A stretch of 64,000 nt of DNA from assembly GCF_030867145.1 (NCBI RefSeq), contig NC_134440.1, forward strand, positions 8,618,001 to 8,682,000, written 5' to 3'. Shown in pieces: positions 53,234 to 64,000 of the stretch. Made by a program: the position numbers and the translations under genes. This stretch comes from Opisthocomus hoazin (lineage: Eukaryota > Chordata > Aves > Opisthocomiformes > Opisthocomidae). How positions within the stretch are numbered: position 1 is the stretch's first letter; every line of letters starts with the position of its first letter. Below the pieces are notes generated by a model, which did not search any database, was not told the origin of the DNA, and saw nothing but the letters and a program-made list of their open reading frames with translations.

Positions 53234-55407
53234 CTAGATGTTCAAAAGAGAGAACAGGGCCATTAATTGGTGCTCACCACCCTGGCCTTCTTGCAGGTTG
53301 CCTGGCTGCCTCCCAAAATCCAAGCCCTTCCCTCCAGTAAACCTGCTGGCTTGTTGCCCACCACTTCCTAGGCTTCCTCCCTCCTCTTTCTCCCTCAGCC
53401 TTCTGAGCGTCTGCTGAGATGGGATGAGAGCCTCTTGCAACATCAATATGAGAAAAGCCTCGGTGAAGCCCATCACCTCTTCAGGTGCCCAGGAAAAGCC
53501 CAAGTCTCAGCATCTCCAGCTGACCCTGGGCCCAGAGACTGAGGGAAGTCCCAGGCTGAATCTGCTCCCACAGCCTGGCTACTGGGACCTGCTCTATCCC
53601 TAAATTCTGGGGGTCGTTCATCAGTCTCCCTCCCTTGCTGCACTCTGGCGTGGTCTCCCTTGCCTCCTCATTGCCTCCACGGATCTCACTGGAGGACTCA
53701 GGGAACCAGTGTCTTTTGGCCATCACGTCCAGCTGCCACCTCTGAAACACAGGGAAGAGATGGGGACAGGGACGTGAAAAGTCTGGTCTGCAGTGACCAC
53801 ATCCCACGGCAGACAGCCTGGAAGGCCTGTTCATGGTTCCATCTGCTCTGGGAAGGGGTTTTCCTGCTTCCGGAGGCTGGAGAACAGCCTGAGCCACCTG
53901 AAGCTCCAGGAAATTCTGTCTCCCCTGAGTGCCTTTGCTACCGGATCCTTCAGCACATGTGTCAGGTTGAGCCAGCACCAAATTAAAAGCTTTGCCTACA
54001 GATTTGGCTTGAGTGGGAGGTCAGGACAGAGGTGCTGTCCCATGGGAACAGGTTGCTGGGAGCCAGGAAAGCCCCCCTGACACTGCCACGCTGCGTGCGA
54101 GGGAGGGAGGGAGGCGAGTGCGCACCTTTTGGTAAATATATGAATTGTAATTGCAGGAATATTAAGCGTGCTGTGGGTGGAAGGGGTGAGAAAAGCAGCC
54201 CTTCGCTATGGTATTTTTCTAGAAATTTGTAGAATAACTGACGTTGGTGGAGGTTGCTGGTCCAGTTCCTCCTCGAAGCTGTCAAGTTTAGACCGGGGTG
54301 CTCAGGCACTTTGCTGGGTCAGGACGTGGCCAGTCACGTGCGGGCACTGCGGGAGATGCTCACGGGCAAGGCAGGGCATGGATCTGGCCCTCCAAGGCTG
54401 GAGACGCAATTGGTCCTCCTGGAAAGCTCCGAAAAGTGTCAGGAAACTGTGGGCCAAAGACTTTTCCAGGAAAGCCCCACTCTTGGCCCAGACAGTAGCA
54501 GTTTTCAGCCTCTGGGGTTTCTTGGTTCAGATCTGCCAAGGCATTTTGCAGGGAGGGCACAGGTCCTTCGAGACATTCGCTGTTGGAAGGTTGCTGGATG
54601 ATGGATTTCAGCTTGCTTCTCTCAGGCACTTCCAGGAGCCTCTTTGATCCAGTCCACAGACCTCGGAGGGGCCAGAGGCCAAGGCTAAAAGCCGCTGCCG
54701 TAGAGATGGGACAGCATCTCGGGTCCATGGGACAGGTATTCTCCTTGGGCTGACTACCTGCCTGCTATACAAACACACCTCCATGGCCAGGCTGAGTAGA
54801 AGGGTAGGCAGCCATGTAGCCTAGGAGTAACGGGAGGGTGTTTGTAGTCATTTCTTCCTCACTAGAGAACAAGCAAGGTCTTCCTCTGTTTTTTTCTTCA
54901 GCTGGCCTGCACTACAAGTTCTCTTTACATCACCTTGAAGTAACAGAGCAGGATGATATCCACCCCTTCCACCCAAAGCTGGGGAGATCAGCGAAGCAGA
55001 GAATTTCTCCAACAAATTCAGCCTTGTTTCCCCGGCTGCTGAGCTTGGTCCTTGTCCCGTCCCCATGCGGGTGGTGGGAGCCATCGGTCCTGCTCCCGCT
55101 GGGGCAGGGGACAGGAGGCACCAAGCTTGGCACAACCAACCACACTCAGTCCAAACCAGCCATCCCTGGTAAAGATGGTTAGTGGAGAGCCTTCCCCTCC
55201 CCTTCTCCCCCCCAGGCAGGTTTGGCTGCAAACCACCATCCTTAGGGACAGGGGACAGTCTGAGCCCTCGTGCTGCCGGGGACCCTGACCCAGGGGTACC
55301 TTACTCACAGAGAATGGTTTAGTGGAAACCTACCCTATGACCATCAGATGCTTGCAAAAAGAACAAACAAAAAAAGCCTTTATAGAAAATTTGACTTTTT
55401 TCCAGAC

Positions 55408-55495
55408 ATGAATTAAAAAAAAAAAAAGACACCCCCCCCCCCCCCCCCTACTCCCTCCAAACCAAACCACAAACAGAAAAGGTCCCCCCCCCCCA
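55408..55495. repeat. Poly(A) and poly(C) runs
   Basis: A run of A (13), a run of about 18 C (from about 55432) and a second run of about 12 C. Length is likely to be unreliable in any assembly. Confidence 0.8.
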
Positions 55496-56253
55496 CTGCA
55501 CGTGCACATTCGGAGCAGCGCAGTTTCACCCCGCCGGACCCCTCACCCGCCCGCCGCGTGCCCTCCCGGCGTCCCCCCGGCATGCTTGGCTCCGGCCCCG
55601 TGCCAGTGCCGCGGGTGGGACCTCGTGTCGATGGTGGGCACCTCGCACGCTCCCGGTGAGCGCAGCTTTTGCTCTGTGTGGATGGCACTGACACTGTATC
55701 TCTCTGCCACATACACACCTGGCACATACAAATGTGCGTTGGGAGGTGTAAAATCATCCACACCCCCATGGGACACGCGGGGTGACGCGCTGGCCCGGCT
55801 GTAACCCTAGCAAAGCCATCGGGATCCAGGCTGTCCTCTTGCTCTCCTGCCTGCTGGCACCCATTCCCACCAGAGATGCTGGACAGCCAGCCTGAGACCC
55901 ACTTTCAGCTTTTCAACCCCACATTCCCACCTCCCCACTCAATTTTTAGGAGTAATTATTACAAACTAGTCGCCCATTAATAACTCAAAGCCCCGAGGCA
56001 AATGCTAACCGTCAGGGTCTTGCTGGTAAAACTGTGATCCAGCATTTAAACTGGTGCTGAGTATTGCTTACACGGAGGTGATGCCCCGCTCCGCACCCCC
56101 TGACACCCCCGTTATTTTTGGCCTGCGACGCTGGCGGCGGATGCATCCCATGTTTCCTGTGCTCGTTTCTTTTATTTATTAATTTCTTTTTCTGCTGATG
56201 CAGCCCAACACCCCTCTTCCCCAGTTCAATCTAATTACAGCTCCGCACAACAG

Positions 56254-56262
56254 AAATCGATA
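56254..56262. promoter_or_regulatory. Consensus ONECUT binding site
   Basis: AAATCGATA matches the known ONECUT/HNF6 consensus. It sits in an AT-rich block (56165-56300) inside the ONECUT3 intron. Confidence 0.45.
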
Positions 56263-57194
56263 GTGACGCTGGTCAGATCTATTTACGGCGGCCATCAACC
56301 CCCCAACAGAGGATCTTTTTCCTATTCCCCAAACCCCAGGCGCTGCTTTCCTGGGCAGGCTGGTGGTGGCCGTCCCCGTGTCCCCGCAGGCGGTGGGAGC
56401 CAGGGACAGGGGCAGCCGGGGGCACAGCTCTGACTCCCACCAGGTCAACACAGGTTGAGGGTTTTTCTTTGTGCTTCAAAATCCCTTTTACCCAAGTCCC
56501 AAGATCCAAATGACTCATCCTTGGCTTAATGCTGTTCTTCGGTCATGTCCCTCCGGAGTCTCTGGGCCTGGCCACAGTCTGTCGGGGTGGGGACACACTT
56601 CAGGGTGCTTCCACCCCCACCTCTGTGTTGTCTCCCCAGCAAACGCCCAAAGCACAGGATTTATTCCTTGGCTCGTCCTGCTCCCCACTCCTCCTGGGGC
56701 ACAGGAGACCCTGGTGGTACCAGGACCAACAGTGGGAGAGAAGGACCAGGGTCCCCCGTGGCCAGGGAGATGCTCCGACGGCCAGAAAGGGGTTGAGCTC
56801 ACTCACGACGGATGTCTTTCCCTCCCCTCCGCGTCTCTCCCAGCTCATTTCACAACACCCACACCTCTGAGACCTCCACAGCCCAGCGAGGCTTGGCCGA
56901 AACCGGCCAACAAGGGCCGGAGTGACCAGGAGGGAAATGCCGGACGCAGAGGGATGGGGTGATTGCACGGAGCCCCTTCCTCCTGGACACCGGGCACATA
57001 ACCCAAGAGGTATTTCATGACCTGGCTATGGAAAAAACACAGGGTGCAAAGGCAAGGAGGAACCTCAGGGGGGGAAAAGGAGGAGGAAAGACCTCCGGAA
57101 GCAGAGGCATCCAACCCGCTTCTCCCGGAGGATTTCTGCTGAGGGTTTCTGCCGCCCTGGAGACTTATGTCAGAGGGAGCGCGTTTTCCTTGAC

Positions 57195-57345
57195 TTGACC
57201 TTGACAGCTCAAAGCAAAATATCTCCCAACTAATTTCTAAAGGGACATAATAGAGACAATCAAATGGCTGCTGTTCAGAAGCTGCGATTATGCCTCGCAG
57301 CGTGAACTCCACGAAGCATTTAACTAATACCTGATGGCTTCGAAG
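57195..57345. promoter_or_regulatory. Candidate conserved enhancer in the ONECUT3 intron
   Basis: Contains a nuclear-receptor half-site TGACCTTGA (57196-57204, the complement of TCAAGGTCA) and an AT-rich, non-repetitive stretch ending near 57345 with no coding frame. Confidence 0.35.
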
Positions 57346-60182
57346 GCTTCCACAGCCTGCCAGACACTGCGTTCTCTATTATACCCGCAAACCTCTGTTT
57401 TCTCAGCCCCAGCGTGCTCTCCCTCTCCATTCACTTGCAATACAACCTGTAATTTTCTGCCCACTTTGCTTAAGTGCTGGTGATTTGTTGAAATCACAAA
57501 AGACAGCCAGGGGCTTTCAGAGCCAGCATGCTGGCTATAAGCGAGGTTAGGGGGAAAAAAAACCACCAAACCACCAGCTTTTCTCTTTTTCTCCCTGTCA
57601 AATCGGCTCACAGCGGTGCAAGGGGACCGAGGAGCATTTAGAGGCTCAGAGGGAGGTGGAGGAAGGGATGGAGAGGGGGTACCTGGACGTGGTCGGCCTG
57701 GTCAGGACAGGTTTCTTCGGCGCAGAGGTGGGACAGGCTCTTCTCACTGGTGGGCACCAGGTGGGAAACGGCCCTGAGCAAAGCTGGCTGCTCTCCATGC
57801 CTTCAAGATGGGTCTAGCCCCTGGGCTGCCTCAGTTTCCCCCTCTCCTTGAAGGGGTAGAAGGATCTCAACCTCTTTCACAGAGAAGGGGGGGCTGGGTG
57901 TGGGGTTGTGCAATGGATGTTACTGGTTCAGACCCTGCCCTGATATTCTGGAAGGTTTGGGGAGCTGCAGCGCTGAGCACACTGGGATGAGCCCAGTGCC
58001 TCCCACAGCAGACTGGTGTCTGATTCTGGGTTGAATTAACCTCAAGGCATCTGCTCCCTCAAAGCTGGAGCAGAGTCTGGACCAGAGATCAGAGGCCTTC
58101 ATCCACAAAACAGATACCTTTTGGTCCACAGCTGGGCGGGCCGGGATGCTCAGAACTGGGGCAACATCGTAACTGCGAGAGGTTGGTTTGACTTTTCTTG
58201 ACATTGTAGGAAAAGAACCCAAAAAGACTGGTCACAAATCAGCCTCTCCAGGGGAAATTCAGATCTTCTCTAGCTGGGAAGACTCAGGGCTGACAGAAAA
58301 GTCAGTAGTGTACAATGCAGGAAGAAACTGCGCTCAAAAACCAAACCCCAACTTTCTTTTTGCCTTATTTTTTTTCTTCCTGAAGCTCCAATTGATTCTG
58401 AAAACTAACCAACACACAGGCAAAGGGGACGCAGCGCCAACCACCCAACTGCCGGGGCAGAGCCTGCCCCGTGCTGCCCATCCCTGCAAATGCCACCCTG
58501 CACCGCAGCTCCGCGATCCCCCAGGCTTCAGCAGCACGTGATTAAAAAAAACCAACCTTCTGGGCTCCAAAGCCCGCGGGGATTTTGACCATTGTGGTAC
58601 TGCAGCGTCCAAAAGCTTTGAACCACGCTGTAATCAAAACCGCCCGGCTCTAAAAACCCGCAGGTTTGGAAAGCCGTGTGCCAGAGGCCATGCAGAGCCC
58701 GAGAGATGTGGTTAGGAGCTGCGACGTGTCCGCAGAGCTGCAGCCTCACGGTCCTGCTGGGTTGGAGTGACAGGGTCCGGCCAGAGCTCCCGGCCCCGCG
58801 CGTGTCCCTGTGCCACGTGCCGCTGCCTCGCTGGGGACAGGCTTCCCTGCCGGCATCCCTGGGAGCTGCCAGAGGACGAGTCCCGAGGCCCGGGGAGAGC
58901 CCCTGGCCATTGGTATGCAGCCAGCGCGCCGCAGGGTGAGCCGCTTCCCCGAGCCCGGCAAATTAAATCTTCCTCTGAAGGCTGCAAATGAGGAGATGAG
59001 ATGAGACAAAGCGCTCGCCTCTGTGTCGCTGCGTGCATTTCCCTTCCTTGCGCAGGGTTTCGGTGACGCGTTCCAGCGAGCAGCTCTGATCGGCATCACC
59101 AGCCGCCTGCACCGGCGTTCCCTGCCCACTCCCCAACAGCCGCAGGGCTTTCCGAGCAGTGTGGGCTGGCAGGTGGAGGGAAGGGAGAAGGGAAAGCGCG
59201 AGGCTTCGTCCTCTGCTTGGCTGACAACGGTCCCTCCCGAGAGGGGGGTTTGGCTGGGACAGGCGGAGGCTGGAGACCAGCAGAGCCACCCCAACGACGC
59301 CTCGCTTTGCCCCTCCTGCGCTTCTCAGGCTTTGTCTCTTTTTTCACAGCGTAGCTTTTTCAGCGCTGAAGCAGATGAGTTTGTCCGGTCTGAGCGTGGG
59401 TGAAGCTGCGGCGGCTGCAGGCGTGCTTGGCTCCATCCCTCCACGTTTGCCCTATTTTTATGCTTGTCCTTTCCAGGTAAGCTGCTACCGGCCCTGCCAG
59501 ACAGCCCTGGGCTGAGCTGGCTGCATCAGACCCCTCTCAGGGACACAGAAGTAAACAGTTTCAGCTGGCTTAGAAATGTGGGTTTGTTGTTGAAAGCATT
59601 TCCTTTCTGCAGAGGTTTGATTTTTCACCCGCTTTTCCGGAAACTTTTGTAAAGGGAGACCTGGTGCTCCGCTCTCCCCAGCACCCGGGTGAACTGGGCT
59701 CAACCCTTGGCTCTGCCATCACGGATGTTGGCAAAGTCGTGTCCCACATTATTCCCGTTTCCTCCCTTTCTAGGTTTTTTTTTTGGACCAGGGTCGGCTG
59801 CTGCTTATTGTCCCAACAAGGACCGCTGCCGCTGCAAGCTGCTCAGTGCTCACGCTGCCAGCACGGCCCGGGAGCGACCCAGCTGCCTGGCGTGAGGCAG
59901 GGCCAGGCAGAGGTGCCCTGGGAGCCCTCCCGGCTGCTCTGGTCTCCTCACTCTTCTCCCAAGTCATTGCCACTTAGCGTGACGAGAGCAAATTGGTGCT
60001 AATGAAGTGCTGGAGTCAGGCAGCGTGGCAGGCAGAAGCCGGCAGCGCCGCGAGGGATGGCAGCGGCAGGGGAAGGTCGTCGCCTTCTGGGAGAGAGGGA
60101 GGACGCAGGGGTGGTTCGGGGGGAGAGGCTGGAAACCCTCCAACCCGGAAAAAAGTTTTCCTTGGAGTTGGCAACACTTGCT

Positions 60183-60632
60183 CATAGAATTACAGAATCA
60201 CAGAATGTTGGGGGTTGGAAGGGACCTCTGTGGGTCCCCCAGCCCAACCCCCTGCCCAAGCAGGGTCACCCAGAGCAGCTGCACAGCACCGCGGCCAGGC
60301 GGGGCTGGAATATCTCCAGAGAAGGAGACTCCACAGCCTCCCTGGGCAGCCTGGGCCAGGGCTCCGTCACCCTCAGAGGGAAGAAGTTCTTCCTCGGGTT
60401 CAGCTGGAGCTTCCTCTGCTCCAGTTTGTGCCCGTTGCCCCTTGTCCTGTCGCTGGGCACCACTGAACAGAGTCTGGCCCCGTCCTCCTGACCCCCACCC
60501 TGCAGATATTTCGAGGCATTTCTAAGGTCCCCTCTCAGCCTTCTCTTCTCCAGGCTGAGCAAGCCCAGCTCCCTCAGCCTCTCCTCGTAGGAGAGACGCT
60601 CCAGTCCCCTCCTCACCCTCAGGCTCAGCTTT
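60183..60632 (-). mobile_element. CR1 LINE fragment, 3' end, reversed and young
   Basis: Starts with the complemented tail AGAATTACAGAATCACAGAA, then GGTTGGAAGGGACCTCTG and the full CR1 3' region up to about 60632. The decoded reading frame differs from the copy at 16930-17757 by only one residue over almost 90, so both belong to the same young subfamily. Confidence 0.93.
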
Positions 60633-61399
60633 GGCACAAGAGCCCCAGCTGCAGAATCCAGGGGAAAAAAGGGAGTTTGGGGTTTGATTTGTGCCACAGT
60701 GACAGGGACAACCAAGTGACGTCAGACAAGGAGACTCCCCTCGGGAATCCGGGGCAAGCGACATCCCTGTGACCCCACGCAGATGTGGGTCCCGCGCGAG
60801 CCACCTCGACCCTCGCCCCTCGCACAGGGAAGGACCTGCTAGGATCTCCCTTTGGCACCAGCGTGGGCTACTGCCAGCTCCCGTTGGGCTCCTCCTGCCA
60901 AACTCCTGCTGCCTTCAGCAGCTCCCAGACCCCCTCTCGGAGCGGGGATGACAAACAAAGTCAGCAATCAATGACGCATATTTCATCAGAGTGCGTGTGA
61001 CTCCCGAGCCGCGCTCGGTGGAGAGATGGCGTCCAGAGAGGGCCCAGAGCCACCATCAGCCCAGAACCGTTTGCTGGAGAGAGGGGAAAAGCAGGGGGAG
61101 GGGGCAACCCACCCATTTTCTGCATTCCCTGGTTCAGTCTGCTCTCAGGGGGATTTATCAGGTGTGAGTTGGGAAGCTCCCTTAGGCTTTGGCCGAGTCG
61201 CTTCTCACGTGGCCGCTGGCTTCCTTGCTCTGCGGTGCTGTGAAAACCGGGAAAATCCGTCATCCCTCCAGGTTTGGGTGTTCAGGGTTGGCTTCGCCGG
61301 GGTTCGGGACCTTCTGAGGGCCGGAGCGGGGCCACAGGCTGCCCCCAGGTCACCACTCAGCTCCAGCAGCGCAGTGGGGCCGCAGGTTCCAGCCGGGAG

Positions 61400-62200
61400 C
61401 CCTTCCCCGCGCCAGGCCCCGCTCCGGACGGCCTCGGTGCTCCGACGGCCATTTCCAGCCCCGCCTCGACGGCGGCCGCAGCATCACCCAGCTCCCGGCT
61501 GGTCACCACGTGCTGGGGACGATGGCGGGGCCCGCCACCCCATTCTGCCGCACCGGGAGATGCCGGGGGCTGCTCGGGGCTGGGGGGATGACACAGCGCA
61601 GACCCTGCCTGGTGCCTTGGGGCGAGCTCCGCCATGGGCCCAGCCCAGGCCCGGGGCAACACCGGGCCCCCCTCACCCCTGGCCTGGGCCCAGGGCCTGG
61701 CGCCGGGCTGGGCGGTGAGGGCGGCGGGGCCGAGGCGGAGCAGAGGGTACTCCCGGCCTCGAGGTCCGGGAGAGGCCACCCCACCGCCCCGCCGCCATTT
61801 TGGAGCTCTGCTCCTGCCCGGTGCTCCCCCCCACCTCCCCGCACGACGGGGGAATGGTTTGTTCCGCGCCCCCCCCCGCAGCCATGATGGGCCTTCCCCG
61901 CCGCGCTGGCGCCCCCCCGCGGAGGGACGGGGGCATTTCTCCCCCACCGGGGGGCGGTGGGAGTGGTACAGCTCGCCCCGCCCCTCCGCACCTGCCCAGT
62001 GGCGCGTTGCGGCCGCCCTCCGCCATCAGCGGAATGGGCCATTCCCGACCCCCCCCACGCTCAGCGCGATGGGCAGTTCCAGCCGCCCCGCACTGCCGGG
62101 GCGCGCCGGGATGGAGCGGTCCAACTGGCCACGGGGGGGGGGCAGGCGACACGGGACACGACGGGGCCAGGCAGCCCCGGCAGCCGCGGGAATGGCACCT
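61400..62200. promoter_or_regulatory. CpG-rich block with YY1-type sites
   Basis: Dense CpG and a perfect YY1-like GCCGCCATTTTGG at 61791-61803, with ACGATGGCGGG near 61520. It may be an internal or antisense promoter in the ONECUT3 intron, or only a GC-rich degenerate repeat. Confidence 0.35.
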
Positions 62201-62227
62201 CCCGACGCGGCTGTGGGGCGGGCAACT

Positions 62228-62546
62228 GCCCCTGCCCCACGGCTGCCCCATCGCTGCCCCACGGGTGCCCCACAAACAACCCCACGGTTGCCCCATCGCT
62301 GCCCCACGCCTGCCCCGTTGTCACCCCTGTCGTGTCCCATCACTGCCCCACGGCTGCCCCGTCGCTGCCCCACACTCTGCCCCATCGCTGCCCAACGGGT
62401 GCCCCACAAACAACCCCACGGTTGCCACATCGCTGCCCCACGCCTGCCCCGTTGTCACCCCTGTCGTGTCCATCACTGCCCCACGGCTGCCCCGTCGCTG
62501 CCCCACACTCTGCCCCATCGCTGCCCCACAAACAACCCCACGGCCT
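62228..62546 (+). repeat. Higher-order minisatellite built on CTGCCCCAC
   Basis: Basic units of about 10-11 bases (GCTGCCCCACG, GTTGCCCCATC) are organised into a larger repeat of about 122-134 bases, marked by CACAAACAACCCCACGG at 62271, 62405 and 62527. Because the unit lacks stops, overlapping open frames arise on both strands; none is a credible gene. Confidence 0.9.
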
Positions 62547-62654
62547 CCCCACAGGCCATCATCCCGTCCCCATCACCCCCCACCCCGGCCCCCGCTGCCC
62601 CCCGGGGGGGCTCAGCCCGTCCCCCCACACGCGTGGGGCTGGGGCCGGCGCTAA

Positions 62655-62785
62655 GCCAGTGACTCTTAATCCACCGCTCCAGCGTTATTAGTCCAGGTCC
62701 CAAGGTATTTCCCGCAGTAATTGCACTGATCTGCCAGGGATTACGTGCTGCCGCTCTAACGATGGATGATGTTTTAATTCGAGCC
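62655..62785. promoter_or_regulatory. Candidate conserved enhancer in the ONECUT3 intron
   Basis: An AT-balanced block directly after the minisatellite, with CTTAATCC, GGGATTACG (OTX/CRX-like sites in both orientations), GTAATTGC and TTTTAATTCG. Confidence 0.35.
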
Positions 62786-63769
62786 GGGCACCTCCCGGGA
62801 GGGCAGGGCAAGGATGAGACCCCCGAGCCCCGGGGGAAGAGATGCGAGCCCGGCCGGTCGCCCTCGGGATGAAGGGGCTGCCCGGGCACAGGCGGCAGCG
62901 CCTCGGAGGGGGTTTAGGGTGAGAAGCGCCCCAAAACCTGGACCCCGTGATGCCCTGACTGGGAGCTTGGCCAGCTCTGCCACCAGTGAGCCCGGCTGGC
63001 TGGGGCTCAGCATCCCCCCGTGGCTCCCGAGCAGCCAGGGATGCTCCCGAGCGGCTGGGGAGGGCTCTTCCCAACTCCCAAATAACGGCTGGGAGGGCTG
63101 AGCCCGCGCCCCGGGTCCTGCTCCCTGCCCCTCTCCCACCCCATCCTGCTGGGAAGGAGAAGAGCTTTTGCTTCCTCCCATCCAAACACAGCAGGGAAAC
63201 TTCCCCCCCTCAACGCTACCTTTAAAAATTGCCCCTATGCAGTGCTGTTCCTTCTGGTAAAGCAGTAATTAATCATGGCGAGTATGGGATAGATTTGTAA
63301 TCAGCTCCCCCCCCTCCTTCCACCGCCCCCATTTCACAGCCCTGGGTATTTTTCCTGCCCCCCCCCTCCATGTGCGGGGATGGGGCTGGGCCGGCACAGC
63401 CCATTGATCCTGCCCGGTCGATTTTATTGAAACTCCCACGAGTGGTTTTAACTGCGTGTTGGATATTGCTGGCACATCAGTTTGATGGCTACGTGACCGG
63501 CGGGGAGCTCGCGGGAGGGTTTGAAGGGAGGGAGGTGAAGGGGAAGGGGCTGCGGGATGGCGGGATTAATCCCGACGGAGCTGAGTTATTCCCTGGGTTG
63601 TTCCCTGGATGAGAGCTGCACATCCCCAGGGCTTCTCACCAAAGATGGGAAAGTGAAATCTAACGGCACGGCTCGGAGGGGACTGTTTGGCGGCTGGTTA
63701 AAGGGAATGGGTTTTCTTGGCCAGATTTCATTGCTGGCTGGAAAAGGGGCTGTGGGGGGGCAAAATGGG

Positions 63770-64000
63770 CTGAGAAAGAAAGGAGGAGGGAAAGGGGGGA
63801 AAAAGAGAAGCAGAAAAGAAAAGAGGAAAGAAAAGGGAAAAGCAAAAAGGGACCAGGAAAAGCAAAAGAGAAAAAGAAAAAAAAGAAGAAGAAAAAGGAC
63901 AATCAGAAGAAAAAGAAAAAGGGAAAGCAAAGGGGAAAGAAAAAGAAAGTGGAACAGGAAAAGGGAAAAAGGGAAAGAAAAAGGGAAAAAAAAGAAAAGG
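63770..64000. repeat. Homopurine tract at the window end
   Basis: About 230 bases almost without pyrimidines on the + strand, made of AAAAG, GGGAAA and AGAAAA units. It continues past the window. Confidence 0.9.

Larger units (their letters stand above)
53234..64000 (-). other. ONECUT3 intron (incomplete)
   Basis: No further exon is seen; the CUT-domain exon must lie beyond the window. The intron mixes GC-rich DNA with AT-rich blocks at about 54125-54250, 55930-56060, 56165-56300, 57195-57345, 62655-62785, 63215-63300 and 63410-63500, which look like conserved enhancers. It also holds a CR1 (60183-60632), a CpG-rich block (61400-62200), a tandem repeat (62228-62546) and a purine tract (63770-64000). 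Confidence 0.7.

Noticed and set aside
61634..62662. 342-residue open frame on the + strand
   Set aside because: It exists because the tandem repeat and GC-rich DNA lack stops; long frames overlap it on both strands and the Pro/Cys/His-rich translation resembles no known protein.

Overview
The window looks like part of a bird genome, probably a GC-rich, gene-dense microchromosome. It has vertebrate intron-exon genes, compact introns, and several CR1 retrotransposon fragments, some ending in the avian-type ATTCTGTG tail. Three genes are firmly recognised from spliced reading frames that join in phase: the 3' part of REXO1 (+ strand, 761-13389), a complete ATP8B3-type P4-ATPase (+ strand, 26308-43244, 27 exons, about 1202 residues) and the last coding exon of ONECUT3 (- strand, 52941-53233). 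This order and relative orientation match human 19p13.3 as I know it (ONECUT3, ATP8B3, REXO1), so it is an ordinary conserved block.

Layout. 1-760: upstream REXO1 intron. 761-13389: nine REXO1 exons encoding a Cys-rich module and the full DEDDh exonuclease domain. 13390-16010: a stretch where three well-formed, phase-compatible exons (13824-13879, 14465-14496, 15440-15582) and a strong polyadenylation signal suggest a further transcript that I cannot name, possibly an alternative REXO1 3' end. 16010-26287: GC-rich intergenic DNA with a long CR1, a minisatellite, an unidentified repeat-like block, and AT-rich islands full of TAATTG-type homeodomain sites. 26288-43710: ATP8B3. 43710-45000: gap between two convergent genes. 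45000-52940: AT- and pyrimidine-rich DNA read as an unusually long (about 7.9 kb) ONECUT3 3'UTR on the - strand, carrying a cluster of miR-9 seed matches. 53234-64000: the 5'-ward part of the ONECUT3 intron (exon 1 with the CUT domain is beyond the window). It contains AT-rich candidate enhancers, one with a consensus ONECUT site, plus a CR1, a CpG-rich block and a higher-order minisatellite.

The genes are not a functional operon: REXO1 is a nuclear exonuclease, ATP8B3 a membrane lipid flippase, ONECUT3 a developmental transcription factor. The linkage is probably regulatory, with ONECUT3 control elements spread over introns and neighbouring intergenic DNA. No new enzyme system was found. The observations most worth checking are the unnamed exon set after REXO1, the miR-9 site cluster, and the candidate autoregulatory ONECUT site.
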